DNA of 64,000 nt from Neisseria lactamica NS19 (GCA_000193795.2 AEPI01000039.1:20235-84234), one strand, 5' to 3'; counted from the stretch's first letter, positions 50,928-60,647 are shown. The notes: a model not told the origin generated them from the sequence alone. Numbers and translations are program-made.

Positions 50928-53349
50928 ATGGCAAGCGGTTTTTCTTTAGGCATTACTATCGGCGCATCGGCTGCCGGTGCAGTTGCCGGTATCAAATCAG
51001 TCAAGTCGTCTTTGGATGTTTTGGATAAAACAGTCAAAGGTCTGGCGGCACGGCAAAACCTGCTTGGAGAAACGTTGCAAAATCCCCTGCGGATGAGCCG
51101 GGAACGGGTTGGCGAGCTTAGGCGGGAATATGTCCGGCTTGGTGAGACTATCGCCAAAATTAACCGCAAACGCAGCCTTGTTGCCGGTTTGCAGCAGCAG
51201 AAGCAGGCTCATTACGACCGCCGCCGCGCGATCAAAGATGAATTTTGGGGAGTGGCCGGTGCTGTAGCCGGGGTGGCCTTCCCGGTAAAACTGGCGGTCG
51301 AATTTGAATCGGCAATGGCAGATGTCAAAAAGGTCGTTGATTTTGATACGCCCAAGCAGTTTAAGGAAATGGAGCAAGACATCTTGCGCCTGACACGCTC
51401 TATCCCTATGGCAGGGACAGAGCTGGCAAAAATCACTGCATCAGGCGGCCAGCTAGGTGTAGCGCGCAAAGACCTGCCTAAATTCACAGAGACCATCGCC
51501 AAAATGTCGGTAGCGTTCGATATGTCTGCCGAACAGGCGGGGGACAGTATGGCAAAACTTGCCAATGTCTATCAAATACCAATCAGTCAAATCGGCAAAC
51601 TGGGCGATGCAGTCAATCATTCGTCCAACTCAAGCCCTGCCAAGGCGGGCGATATTATCAATACGCTCGGTCGGGTGGGCGGTGTCGCTAAACAGTTCGG
51701 GTTAACTGAGATTCAGACGGCATCATTGTCCAATGCGTTTATCAGCTTGGGCAAAACGCCTGAAATCGCCGGTACGGCAATCAACGGGATGCTGACCAAA
51801 CTGATGACTGCGGACAAGCAGGGCGCGAAATTCCAAAAAGCCCTGAAAAATATGGGTTTGGAATCCAAGACGCTTAAGAAGGCAATTTCCGAAAACGGAG
51901 AACAGGCATTGATGAATTTTCTGAAGCAGGTTGGAAAACTGCCGAAAGAAAACCAAATGGGTGCACTGGTCGATTTGTTCGGTTTGGAATATGCCGATGA
52001 TGTCGCAGTATTGGTTAGCGGGTTGGAAACCTATAAGAAATCAATCGACGAACTCAAAAAAACCTCAAAAGACGGTAAACCTGCATTTGTCGGAAGTATG
52101 GATAAAGAGTTTGCCGCCCGCGCCGCCACGACGGCAAACAACTGGCAAATCTTTAAAAATAGTTTGACGGAAGTCGGTATCACAGCGGGCAGCGTATTGT
52201 TGCCCGCGCTCAATCAGCTGATGACGACCATCCGCCCAATCATGAACAGTTTTGCAGATTGGGCATCAAAAAATCCCGAAATTGTATCCGCCTTCGTACA
52301 TCTTGCGGCAGGGTTTGCCGCATTGAAGGCTGGTGGGCTTATGTTCCGCTTTATCGGGAATGAGTTGTCCGGGTTGATGGTGTCGTTCAAGCTTGCAAAA
52401 GCCTTGCTAGGTGTTGACTGGCTTGCCACTGTTATCAGGTTTAAATCAGGCATTGGTGTGCTGGCCCGTATTTTCGGTCTAGCAAAAACGGCGGCGACAC
52501 TGTTGGGTAGCGGTTTGATGAGTTTGGGTAGATTCTTATTAATGTCGCCTATCGGCATTGCTTTAGCACTTCTCGGTGTTGCCGCTTATCGGTGTTGCCG
52601 CTTATATGCTTTATAAAAACTGGGATGGTGTAGTCGGCGGTGCAAAAGCATTGTGGCAAGACCTGGGCGTTTTTGTCGGCGGCGTAGCCAATACAATCAT
52701 GTCTTTTTTCGGTACTTGCTGGGAGCGAATCAAGGCGTTTTTCGGCAGCGGCATAGGCAATATCTCGGCGCAGATTATCAACTGGTCTCCATTAGGGTTG
52801 TTTTATCAGTCGTTTGCCTCTGTTATGTCTTGGTTCGGCGTGCAGTTGCCGTCCAGCTTCACGCAGTTTGGCGCAAACATCATCCAAGGGCTGTGGAACG
52901 GGTTGCAGTCCAAATTCGAGTCGGTCAAGGCATGGTTTGCCGGAAAGGCGGCATCGCTCAAACAAACATTTGCCGGCGTGATGGGCATCCATTCGCCCAG
53001 CCGCGTTTTCCGCCGATTTGGCGGATGGATGATGGACGGCCTGCAAATCGGTTTGGACTCTGGCGCGGCGCGTCCGATTGCCTCGGTAGCCGATACGGCA
53101 GGCCGTCTGAAAAGCGGTTTTGCCGACCATATTGGCGCGCTGGCGGCACGGTTGTCTGCGGGCGGCGAGGCATTTGCGTCTGCACGCAATACTCAGGCGG
53201 CGGGTGGGATGACCATCAATTACAACCCTACCGTCAATGTGCCGGGCGGTAATTCTCAGCAAATTGAGGCTGCGCTGCAGATGGGCTTGCGTGAATTCGA
53301 AGCAATGTTCCGCCGCATGATGGACGACAAAGCACGGAGGGCTTATTGA
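50928..53349 (+). pseudogene. Tail tape measure protein, disrupted by a 16-bp tandem duplication
   Basis: Tape measure protein setting tail length: N-terminal part MASGFSLGITIGASAAGAVAGIKSVKSSLDVLDKTVKG, a coiled-coil and the family core QTASLSNAFISLGKTPEIAGTAINGMLTKL, then hydrophobic C-terminal segments. At 52574-52605 the 16 bases CGGTGTTGCCGCTTAT occur twice in tandem. The second copy shifts the frame and stops translation at 52616. The rest (from about 52606, MLYKNWDGVVGGAKALWQDLG) is in another frame to 53349. With one copy removed the gene would be a normal protein of about 801 residues. Confidence 0.92.
52574..52605 (+). repeat. 16-bp perfect tandem duplication in the tape measure gene
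   Basis: Two adjacent copies of CGGTGTTGCCGCTTAT (52574-52589 and 52590-52605). The duplication adds 16 bases and so shifts the reading frame by one. Loss of a copy by slippage would restore the gene. Confidence 0.95.
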
Positions 53350-54245
53350 TGTATGCGATGTTGGGTGATGTGCGATTTGAGCTTTTAAACAGCTTCACAT
53401 CGCTTGAGGTAGAACATTCGGCAAACTTTGCCAAACATGAGGTCTTAAAAGGCCGACCGCGGCTGCAGGCCTTACAAAACGAGCTGACGACGCTGCGTTT
53501 TTCGCTCAAGCTGCATTGGCGGCTGGGTAATCCCGACACGGCTTATAAGGGGCTGCTGTCGGCTTTGGAGGCGCAGCAGGCGGTGTCTTTGGTTTATGGC
53601 AGCGGCCGTTTTGTCGGATGGTTTGTGCTTGAGCGGCTGACGGAGCGCACGTTGATTCAGGACGCGCAAGGTCGGACGGCGGCGCGGGAATTGGATGTGG
53701 AGCTGACCCAGTTTGTCGGCGACCCGAATAATCCCCTGTCTACGCCCGCAGTCAAGTCGGGCAGGCAAAATCCGCTCCTGTCCTTATTACCGGAGAGCGT
53801 TCGGGCTCAGGCATCGGATGTAGTGAGGGCGGTCGAAAAAGGCATCAAGGTTTACCGCGCTGCGGAATCGGGCATAGCCGATATGCAAAACCTGATACGC
53901 GCGGCCAAAGATTTGAAAAACGACCCGTCAGGGACATTAAACCTGTTGGGGGACGCACTCAATGTCGGTGGCAGCACTTTAGGAAGGCTCAATACCTTGC
54001 CGGAAGTAACGGCGGTTTTCGGCGACCTGAAAGGCGCGGCAGAATTTGCGGCACAGGCCGGACAAGCGGCCAACCGGCTGGGCGGAGCCGTCGGCGCATT
54101 ACGGGCAGGTTATGAGGGCGGTTCGGTAGGAAGTTGGTTGGATGCGGTGGAAAACGGCGTAGCCGAAGCATCGGATGCGCTGGCAAACGGCTCTGCCGCC
54201 GCCCAGGCTTTGACCGGCTATCTTGCGGCAAGAAAGGATAAATGA
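53349..54245 (+). CDS. Tail protein U (P2 GpU-like)
   Basis: 298-residue protein whose N-terminal 140 residues match P2 GpU (MYAMLGDVRFELLNSFTSLEVEHSANFAKHEVLKGRPRLQALQNEL), a tail-terminator/baseplate component. The C-terminal half is an extended Ala/Gly-rich region without known homology. The ATG overlaps the tape measure stop (TGATG). Confidence 0.85.
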   Translation: MYAMLGDVRFELLNSFTSLEVEHSANFAKHEVLKGRPRLQALQNELTTLRFSLKLHWRLGNPDTAYKGLLSALEAQQAVSLVYGSGRFVGWFVLERLTERTLIQDAQGRTAARELDVELTQFVGDPNNPLSTPAVKSGRQNPLLSLLPESVRAQASDVVRAVEKGIKVYRAAESGIADMQNLIRAAKDLKNDPSGTLNLLGDALNVGGSTLGRLNTLPEVTAVFGDLKGAAEFAAQAGQAANRLGGAVGALRAGYEGGSVGSWLDAVENGVAEASDALANGSAAAQALTGYLAARKDK

Positions 54246-54463
54246 TGAGTGCGGTCATACGCTACACCACCCAAGACGGCGACCGATGGGATTTGATTGC
54301 GCACAAGCATTACGGCAACGCGCTGTTGATTGACAGTCTGATTGCCGCCAATCCGCACTTGCCTTTGGCGGAGGAGTTTACGGGCGGTCTGACGGTCTTT
54401 GTCCCCGTGCTCGAAACCAAACCGAAGAACAACCAAGAGGAGTTGCCGCCGTGGATGCGTTAG
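54242..54463 (+). CDS. Tail protein X (P2 GpX-like, LysM-type)
   Basis: 73-residue GpX protein: YTTQDGDRWDLIAHKHYGNALLIDSLIAANPHLPLAEEFTGGLTVFVPV is a LysM-like fold thought to bind peptidoglycan or join the baseplate hub. ATG overlaps the U stop (ATGA). Its own end overlaps the start of the D gene in another frame. Confidence 0.85.
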   Translation: MMSAVIRYTTQDGDRWDLIAHKHYGNALLIDSLIAANPHLPLAEEFTGGLTVFVPVLETKPKNNQEELPPWMR

Positions 54464-55548
54464 GTGCGTTTTTAAAATCAAAAGGCCTTGACGGCGGCGG
54501 CAGTACCCATCCGGTTACCATGCCCGATTTTGTCCTGTCTTACGAAGATAAGGATATAACGGCAGACGTCGCGCCGTATCTGATTTCGTGCAGCTATACC
54601 GATTACCTTGAGGGGCAGTCGGACGAATTGCAGGTTGAGTTTGAGGATACGGACGGCCGCTGGCTGCGTAATTGGTATCCCGAACAGGGCGATGCTTTGT
54701 CTTTGAGCTTGGGCGACCAATTTACCGGGCTAGTCTCTTTCGGCAAATTTGAGATTGCCGAGATTGAATACAACCATCCGCCGTCAACTGTCAGCCTGAA
54801 GGCCTTATCGACCGGGATTACCAAGTCCAGCCGCACTTTGCGCGGCAAGGCGTATGAAAACACGACCCTGGCCGCCATTGTCCGTCAGGTGGCATGCCGT
54901 CTGAAGCTGGAAGTAACGGGTACGGTCAAAAACATCCCCATCAAACGTGTGACGCAGTATCAGGAACGAGATATTGAGTTTTTGGCACGTTTGGCGAAGG
55001 AGTACGGCCACAGCTTTAAAATCGTCGGCAACAAACTGGTATTTGCCGATAACGCCGAACTAAAACAGCGTCCTGCCGTTGCCGTATTATTACCCGAGGA
55101 CATCATCCGTATCCGCCTGCGCGATTTGATTAAGGGTGTGCCGTCCAAAGTAGATGTCAAAGGCTATGACCCGAAATCCAAACAGACCGTGTCGGCGAGC
55201 CGCAGCAGCAAATCAAGACGCGGCAAAGCCAAACACGGCAGCACGGGCGATACATTGCGTATCGTGCCGAATAAGGGTGAGAGCGCGGCGCAATTAAATG
55301 CCAGGGCAGATGCCAAATTGGCAGATGCGCAGGACGACCAATGCGCGGGCACGGTTACACTGGTCGGCAATGCGCTGTTGGCGGCAGGTCAAATGGTACG
55401 GCTGAAAGGATTCGGCAAGTTTTCGGGGAAATATCTGGTCAAGCAGTCGCGGCATGACTTTTCGCGCCACGGCGGCTATACGACGGAAATCGAAATCAAG
55501 ATGACGGAATATGTCTCGGATGAGGAGGAAAACAGTGCAAACCCATGA
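54451..55548 (+). CDS. Tail protein D (P2 GpD-like)
   Basis: 365-residue baseplate hub protein of the P2 GpD / T4 gp27-like family (MPDFVLSYEDKDITADVAPYLISCSYTDYLEGQSDELQVEFEDTDGRW; EFLARLAKEYGHSFKIVGNKLVFADN). Starts at GTG 54451 overlapping the X gene. Confidence 0.88.
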   Translation: MDALGAFLKSKGLDGGGSTHPVTMPDFVLSYEDKDITADVAPYLISCSYTDYLEGQSDELQVEFEDTDGRWLRNWYPEQGDALSLSLGDQFTGLVSFGKFEIAEIEYNHPPSTVSLKALSTGITKSSRTLRGKAYENTTLAAIVRQVACRLKLEVTGTVKNIPIKRVTQYQERDIEFLARLAKEYGHSFKIVGNKLVFADNAELKQRPAVAVLLPEDIIRIRLRDLIKGVPSKVDVKGYDPKSKQTVSASRSSKSRRGKAKHGSTGDTLRIVPNKGESAAQLNARADAKLADAQDDQCAGTVTLVGNALLAAGQMVRLKGFGKFSGKYLVKQSRHDFSRHGGYTTEIEIKMTEYVSDEEENSANP

Positions 55549-56146
55549 TTTTACGGCAACGTTGCAATTCGGCATTGTGTCGGCAGTCGATGAGGCGTCC
55601 CACAGTTTGCGCGTCCGAATCCCCGTACTCGACGACATGGAAACCGATTGGCTGCCGATGGTGACACCGGCGGCGGGCGGCAACCGTTTTTACAGCCTCC
55701 CCGATGTGGGCGAACTGGTTGTCTGCCTGCTAGACGCGCGCGGCGAAAACGGCTGCGTCATCGGCGCGATTTACAATGCCGCCGACAAGCCGCCGGTATC
55801 CGACCAAAACAAATGGGTCAAGCGGTTTACCAACGGCACGGTCATCTCGCACGACCGGGGCAGCGGCGAGGTGGTCGTTGAGACGCCGGGTAAAGTCCGA
55901 ATCAAAGCGGCGAAAAAAGTAGACATCCAATCGCCGGAGACGGAAATCACGGGCGATGCGACAGTAAAAGGGATGTTGACTTATACCGCAGGTTTGGTAG
56001 CCGGCAATGACGGCGGCGGCGTGGCGGCAAATATCAATGGTACAGTCAACATCACCGGCGACCTCATCGTCAACGGCGTCAACATCGGCAAGCACATCCA
56101 TGACGGCGATTCCGGCGGACAAACCGGTGAGCCTAAAAATCATTAA
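55535..56146 (+). CDS. Baseplate spike protein V (P2 GpV-like)
   Basis: 203-residue membrane-piercing spike. OB-fold region first (QTHDFTATLQFGIVSAVDEASHSLRVRIPVLD), then beta-helix repeats. At the C-terminal tip HIHDGDSGGQTGEP has the H-x-H motif (H187, H189) that binds an iron ion in P2 gpV and related tips. Start GTG 55535 with GAGGAGG upstream, overlapping the D gene. Confidence 0.9.
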   Translation: MQTHDFTATLQFGIVSAVDEASHSLRVRIPVLDDMETDWLPMVTPAAGGNRFYSLPDVGELVVCLLDARGENGCVIGAIYNAADKPPVSDQNKWVKRFTNGTVISHDRGSGEVVVETPGKVRIKAAKKVDIQSPETEITGDATVKGMLTYTAGLVAGNDGGGVAANINGTVNITGDLIVNGVNIGKHIHDGDSGGQTGEPKNH

Positions 56147-56151
56147 ACCGC

Positions 56152-56218
56152 ATTAAAAGGCGTTTCAGACGGCCTTCTCTACAATCCCTGTATCTATAAG
56201 CGATACAGGGATTTTTTA
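56152..56218 (+). promoter_or_regulatory. Late-operon junction unit D before the baseplate genes
   Basis: CCGCATTAAAAGGCG, TTTCAGACGGCCTTC, CTACAAT, then a 12-bp perfect stem AATCCCTGTATC/GATACAGGGATT (56183-56194 with 56202-56213), T run and ATG 56219. AGGGA in the 3' arm is the only ribosome-site candidate. The stem shares CCCTGTAT with unit A. Confidence 0.65.
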
Positions 56219-56578
56219 ATGTTCTACGCCGCGCCTATCTCGAAACACTGGCAGCTCGCGCCCGAAAGCGCGGACGACATCGATCAGTGTATCCGCAATA
56301 TTTTATCGACCCGCAAAGGTGCGGACGTTACCCGTCCCGATTTCGGCTCCGACCATTACAAATGGCTGGACACGCCGGAAGACGTGTTTGTCCCCAATAT
56401 CGTGCGCGAAACCGTGCTGGCCATACAGACGTGGGAGAAGCGGGTAGTAGTCGAAGACATTATTTTCGGCGGCGCTGCGCCTCATCTGACCATGACGGTT
56501 TACTGGCGCATCGCCGATGAGGCGGCGGGCGAGATTTATAGCACAGACATCAGATTGGAGCAGGCGGCATGGACTTGA
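56219..56578 (+). CDS. Baseplate assembly protein W (GPW/gp25-like)
   Basis: 119-residue wedge protein of the gp25/GpW family (SADDIDQCIRNILSTRKGADVTRPDFGSD; VVEDIIFGGAAPHLTMTVYWR). Part of the contractile-tail baseplate. Its start follows directly on a hairpin. Overlaps the J gene by 10 bases. Confidence 0.9.
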   Translation: MFYAAPISKHWQLAPESADDIDQCIRNILSTRKGADVTRPDFGSDHYKWLDTPEDVFVPNIVRETVLAIQTWEKRVVVEDIIFGGAAPHLTMTVYWRIADEAAGEIYSTDIRLEQAAWT

Positions 56579-57711
56579 ACAAGCTAAAACGCGAGGACGT
56601 CAAAGTGGTTTCGGACGATCTGTCCGAAATCTTGGCTCAAACCATCGCCGATTATGAAGCCCGCAGCGGCAAAACCCTGCAGCCCGCCCATATCGAACGG
56701 CTGCTGATCAATACCTATGCCTACCGCGAGACATTGGCGCGCAAAGCGATCAATGAAGCCTACCGCCAGCAGCACCCACGCTTTGCCACCGGTCTGATGC
56801 TGGATTTGTGCGGCGATGATGTGTCCACCCCGCGCCTGCTGGCGCAGCCGGCTTTGACCACCCTGCGCTTTACTGCGGTATTGAGTGGTTTGGAACAAAT
56901 TGCCGTACCCAAGGACACGCGGGTCAATGCCGGGCAGACCAGTTTTGTCACCACCGAAGCCGCCCTGCTGACTGCCGTCCAAAGCAGCACCGAAGTGGCC
57001 GCCGAATGCACCGAAACCGGCACAGTCGGCAACGGCTGGTCGGTCGGACAAATCAACAGCTTGGCCGAGCGGCTGCATCCGACGATTGATGTGGCCGTCA
57101 GCAACACTACCGTTTCCGCCGGCGGGGTGGAAATTGAAGACGACGAAGCCTACCGCGAGCGCGTGTTGCTGGCACCGGAGAGCTTTAGCGTAGCCGGGCC
57201 GGTGGGTGCCTACCAATATTGGGCGCGGCAGGCCAGTCCGGCGGTGGTGGACGTGCACGTGGCCAACGATACCGACGGCGGCGGCCAGCCTATAGGCGGG
57301 CGGGTGGCGGTGACCGTGCTGGCCAAAGACGGTCTGCCCAATGCCGAGCTGATTGGCAAGATTCAGGCTGCCTTATCAGCCGAGAAACGCCGCCCGCTGT
57401 GCGATACGGTGGTGGTCAAAGCCCCGACCGCCGTCGATTACACGCTGGACGCCGAGCTGACTCTGTTTACCGGCACCGATGCCCGCACCGCCAAAGCGGC
57501 GGCCGAGCAGGCATGGGCAGTGTATGAAGCCGCCCGCCGCAGCCGGCTCGGCTTAGACATCGTGCCGCTGGACATCATGAGTGCGCTGAAAGTGGCCGGT
57601 GTTTATAACGTGGTGCTGCATAACCTGCCGCTGACTGTGGTCAAGCCCGACCAGTGGGCACGCTGCACCGGTACCACCATCCGCATTGCCACACAAACGG
57701 CGGAGGGTTAG
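56569..57711 (+). CDS. Baseplate J-like protein (gpJ)
   Basis: 380-residue Baseplate_J family protein (AYRETLARKAINEAYRQQHPRFATGLMLDLCGDDVSTPRLLAQPA; EDDEAYRERVLLAPESFSVAGPVGAYQYWARQASPAVVDVHV). Wedge component connecting hub and fibres. Intact. Confidence 0.92.
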   Translation: MDLNKLKREDVKVVSDDLSEILAQTIADYEARSGKTLQPAHIERLLINTYAYRETLARKAINEAYRQQHPRFATGLMLDLCGDDVSTPRLLAQPALTTLRFTAVLSGLEQIAVPKDTRVNAGQTSFVTTEAALLTAVQSSTEVAAECTETGTVGNGWSVGQINSLAERLHPTIDVAVSNTTVSAGGVEIEDDEAYRERVLLAPESFSVAGPVGAYQYWARQASPAVVDVHVANDTDGGGQPIGGRVAVTVLAKDGLPNAELIGKIQAALSAEKRRPLCDTVVVKAPTAVDYTLDAELTLFTGTDARTAKAAAEQAWAVYEAARRSRLGLDIVPLDIMSALKVAGVYNVVLHNLPLTVVKPDQWARCTGTTIRIATQTAEG

Positions 57712-57714
57712 GCG

Positions 57715-58293
57715 ATGGCCAAGCTAACCTACGCCGCCGTCATCGAACGCGACCAACGCGCCCGCGCGCTGGCCGAATTGGGACTGCGTTTGGATTTGGC
57801 CGAGCTGCCGCAGCTGATGCCGCGCCTGGTCGATCTGGTCGCCCCCGAACACCTGCCGCTCTTGGCCGAAAGCTGCAGCATCTTGGGTGCCGACGGCTAC
57901 TGGTTGGCCGAATCCGACGACGCGCGGCGCAAGCTGATTAAGGGTGCCTACGAGTTGCACCGCTACAAAGGCACGCCGTGGGCAATCCGCGAAATCGTGC
58001 GGTGGCTCGGGTTTGGTGAGGTGCGGATTATCGAAGGGCTGAACGGCCAAACCTACGACGGCAGCATCAACTACAACGGCAGCCATGTTTACGGTGCCGG
58101 CAGCTACTGGGCGCACTACCGCATCATCATGAACGGAGTGATTACCAACGACCAGGCCGCGCTGTTGCGCAAAACGCTGGCCGCCTTTGCACCGGCACGC
58201 TGCCTGTTGGCAGCCTTGGATTATCAGGCTGTCCCTCTGCGTTACAACGGGCGTGCGGCCTACGACGGCAACTTTAACTTTGGAGCAGCTTAA
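57715..58293 (+). CDS. Tail protein I (P2 GpI-like)
   Basis: 192-residue GpI-family protein (LVAPEHLPLLAESCSILGADGYWLAESDDARRKLIKGAYELHRYKGTPWAIREIVRWLGFGEVRI), connecting baseplate to fibre. Starts 3 bases after J and ends exactly before the fibre ATG. Confidence 0.88.
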   Translation: MAKLTYAAVIERDQRARALAELGLRLDLAELPQLMPRLVDLVAPEHLPLLAESCSILGADGYWLAESDDARRKLIKGAYELHRYKGTPWAIREIVRWLGFGEVRIIEGLNGQTYDGSINYNGSHVYGAGSYWAHYRIIMNGVITNDQAALLRKTLAAFAPARCLLAALDYQAVPLRYNGRAAYDGNFNFGAA

Positions 58294-59349
58294 ATGGCGA
58301 ATATCACGGAAGAACTGAACAACCCGCAATGGGCGGAAGGTATCTACCAGCTGGAAACCACCGACCCGGTATTGGGCGGGCCGAACGGCATTGCCAACCG
58401 GCAGGCCAAGGAACTGGCCGCACGGACGCAGTATTTGAAGAAGAAGCAGGAGGAGTACAAACCGGGTGCGGCCAGCACCACCGATGCCGGCATCGTACAG
58501 CTCTCGTCTGCCATTGACAGCGACAGCGAAGAGCTGGCCGCCACGCCGAAGGCGGTGAAGGATGCCTACGACAAAGCCGTCGCCGCTAAAGAAGCAGCAG
58601 ACGGAGCCGTCAAAACCACCGGCAACCAAGAAATCGGCGGCGACAAAACCTTTACCGGCTTTACCACCCTGAAAAAAGGCGCGATTGTAGCCGACAGCGT
58701 AGGCGACTTTAACGCCAACCAATACCTGCAAATTGGATCGAACAACGTAAATTCATATCTCCACAACAAGAAGAGCGGCAAATACCTCTCCATGCGCAAC
58801 GACGGCGAGCTGCGCTATGACGGCAAGCGCCTGCTCAATGTGGACGACCTCACCGGCATGATACCCAGCGGCGCGGTGCTGTACTTCGCCGGGCGAACCG
58901 CCCCCGCAGGCTGGCTCAAGGCCAACGGCGCCGCCGTATCCCGTACTACCTATGCCGCCTTGTTTGCCGCCATCGGTATCACCTACGGAGCGGGCAACGG
59001 CAGTACCACCTTCAACCTGCCCGACCTGCGCGGCGAATTTATGCGCGGCTGGGACGACGGTCGCGGTATAGACCGTGGGCGTGCGTTTGGCTCGGCACAA
59101 GGCGACGCCATCCGCAATATCACGGGTTCGATTGATTCGGGCAGCCACCAAGGGCGGCAACTCTTTGACGAGTCCACCGCCACGGGTGCGCTGGCCATAA
59201 GCAGGCAACAATGGAAAAAATGGACAGCCGATATCAGCGACGGAGGAAACATCCCTGCCGCGTTTGACTTTGACGCCTCGCGCGTCGTTCCTACCGCATC
59301 CGAAAACCGCCCGCGCAACATCGCATTGTTGGCCTGCATCAAAATTTAA
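58294..59349 (+). CDS. Tail fibre protein with phage collar domain
   Basis: 351-residue fibre. N-terminal baseplate attachment part, helical region (about residues 60-110) and Phage_Collar domain (about residues 190-255: PSGAVLYFAGRTAPAGWLKANGAAVSRTTYAALFAAIGITYGAG, followed by NLPDLRGEFMRGWDDGRG). The tip likely defines receptor specificity. GC-richer than the genes around 46-50 kb. Confidence 0.88.
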   Translation: MANITEELNNPQWAEGIYQLETTDPVLGGPNGIANRQAKELAARTQYLKKKQEEYKPGAASTTDAGIVQLSSAIDSDSEELAATPKAVKDAYDKAVAAKEAADGAVKTTGNQEIGGDKTFTGFTTLKKGAIVADSVGDFNANQYLQIGSNNVNSYLHNKKSGKYLSMRNDGELRYDGKRLLNVDDLTGMIPSGAVLYFAGRTAPAGWLKANGAAVSRTTYAALFAAIGITYGAGNGSTTFNLPDLRGEFMRGWDDGRGIDRGRAFGSAQGDAIRNITGSIDSGSHQGRQLFDESTATGALAISRQQWKKWTADISDGGNIPAAFDFDASRVVPTASENRPRNIALLACIKI

Positions 59350-59370
59350 AGCCGTCTGAAAGGGAAAATC

Positions 59371-60156
59371 ATGAGCGAAAACCAATACCCGTCCACCAAG
59401 GCCGTCTGCCAGTTGGATGCCGACAACCTCTACCTGCACCAAACCGAGGCCGACCTCGACCCGTTGGCCGCAGACGGCGGCTACCTGCTTCCCGCCGGCT
59501 GCGTGGACGCCGAACCTCCTGAAACCCGCGCAGGCTTCGCCGCCCGCTGGCAGCCCGAAAAAAACGCCCGGCAATACCTGCCCGACCATCGCGGCAAGAC
59601 GGCTTACCGCACGGCAGACGGTGCGGTAGTACAAATTGAACAGGTGGGCGAGCTACCTGACGAACTGACCTTTACCCCGCGAGAGAATGAGCATCAAACA
59701 TGGGATGACAAAGCTAAGGCTTGTGTATTGCCTCCTGACGTTGCCGCCCGGCTCAAAGCCGAGCAGCAGGATGAGGTGTGGGAGCGAATCAAGGCCAAGC
59801 GCCACGACAACCTGCGCCACGGGGTGTACGCCAAATCGGTCGGCAAGTGGTTTCAGACCGACGATGCCACGCGCCTGCAATATTTGGCTTTGGCACTGGA
59901 AAGCGTAACGGGCGGTTTTAAAAAGCCCATCAACTGGAAGACGATGGACAACAGCTTCTTGCAGCTTACTCCCGAACTGTTGCGTGAAATCATGCAGACC
60001 ATGCACGATGACGAACAAGCCGACTTTGCCAATGCCGAACGCCATAAAGCCGCCATGCTCAAGGCCGAAAATCCTCTGGAGTATGACTACAGCGGTAGCT
60101 GGACGGCAAACTTTAATGAGCAGCCCGCCGCAGAGCTTGAGGAGGTGGCAAAATGA
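59371..60156 (+). CDS. Tail fibre assembly protein with DUF4376 domain
   Basis: 261-residue protein. N-terminal half contains the pattern QYPSTKAVCQLDADNLYLHQTEADLDPLAADGGYLLPAGCVDAEPP, similar to fibre assembly proteins; the C-terminal DUF4376-like part spans about residues 130-210 (WERIKAKRHDNLRHGVYAKSVGKWFQTDDATRLQYLALALES). It may be a chaperone or an accessory fibre part. Confidence 0.75.
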   Translation: MSENQYPSTKAVCQLDADNLYLHQTEADLDPLAADGGYLLPAGCVDAEPPETRAGFAARWQPEKNARQYLPDHRGKTAYRTADGAVVQIEQVGELPDELTFTPRENEHQTWDDKAKACVLPPDVAARLKAEQQDEVWERIKAKRHDNLRHGVYAKSVGKWFQTDDATRLQYLALALESVTGGFKKPINWKTMDNSFLQLTPELLREIMQTMHDDEQADFANAERHKAAMLKAENPLEYDYSGSWTANFNEQPAAELEEVAK

Positions 60157-60647
60157 ATCAGTCGCAAATCTACCTCACCTTATACAAAGGCCGCCGCGAC
60201 GGCACAGGCTGGCGCGTGTGGGCGGCACGGTTTACCGATGGGCTGACCCGTGTTTTGACACGCGGTCTGTACTCACATTGCGAGGTTGCGGTAAGGCTAC
60301 CTGAAACGGCAACAGGGCAGGAATACGAGTGCTACTCCGCTTCTATCCGGGATGGCGGCGTACGCTGTAAAGTAATGCCGCTGCCTGAGGCTAAATGGGA
60401 CTTAATCCAAATGGAGCCAACCTCCGAAGCGCACGAACGTCTGCAAAGGGTATGGGAGGAAACCCAAGGCCAAGGCTACGACCTGAGGGGCGCATTGGGC
60501 ATCGCCTTCGGGCTGCGGCATAACCGCCGCCGCTGGTTTTGCTCCGAGTGGTGCGCCGCCGCACTGGGGCTGCCCGCAGGCTGGCGATGGTCACCCAACG
60601 ACCTCGCCGCCATCGTGCCCGCTTTATTCCAACGGGAGGCGCAATAA
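60153..60647 (+). CDS. Permuted papain-like (NlpC/P60, YiiX-type) cysteine peptidase
   Basis: 164-residue protein with the two hallmark pieces of permuted papain-fold enzymes: a His early in the fold (H42 in GLYSHCEVAV) and the nucleophile later (C130 in RRRWFCSEWCAAALGL). Most such phage proteins are peptidoglycan or amide hydrolases. It starts inside the end of the preceding gene (ATGA). Located between fibre genes and the DNA-modification genes, so it may help DNA entry through the cell wall, or act on host lipoproteins. Substrate unknown. Confidence 0.7.
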   Translation: MNQSQIYLTLYKGRRDGTGWRVWAARFTDGLTRVLTRGLYSHCEVAVRLPETATGQEYECYSASIRDGGVRCKVMPLPEAKWDLIQMEPTSEAHERLQRVWEETQGQGYDLRGALGIAFGLRHNRRRWFCSEWCAAALGLPAGWRWSPNDLAAIVPALFQREAQ

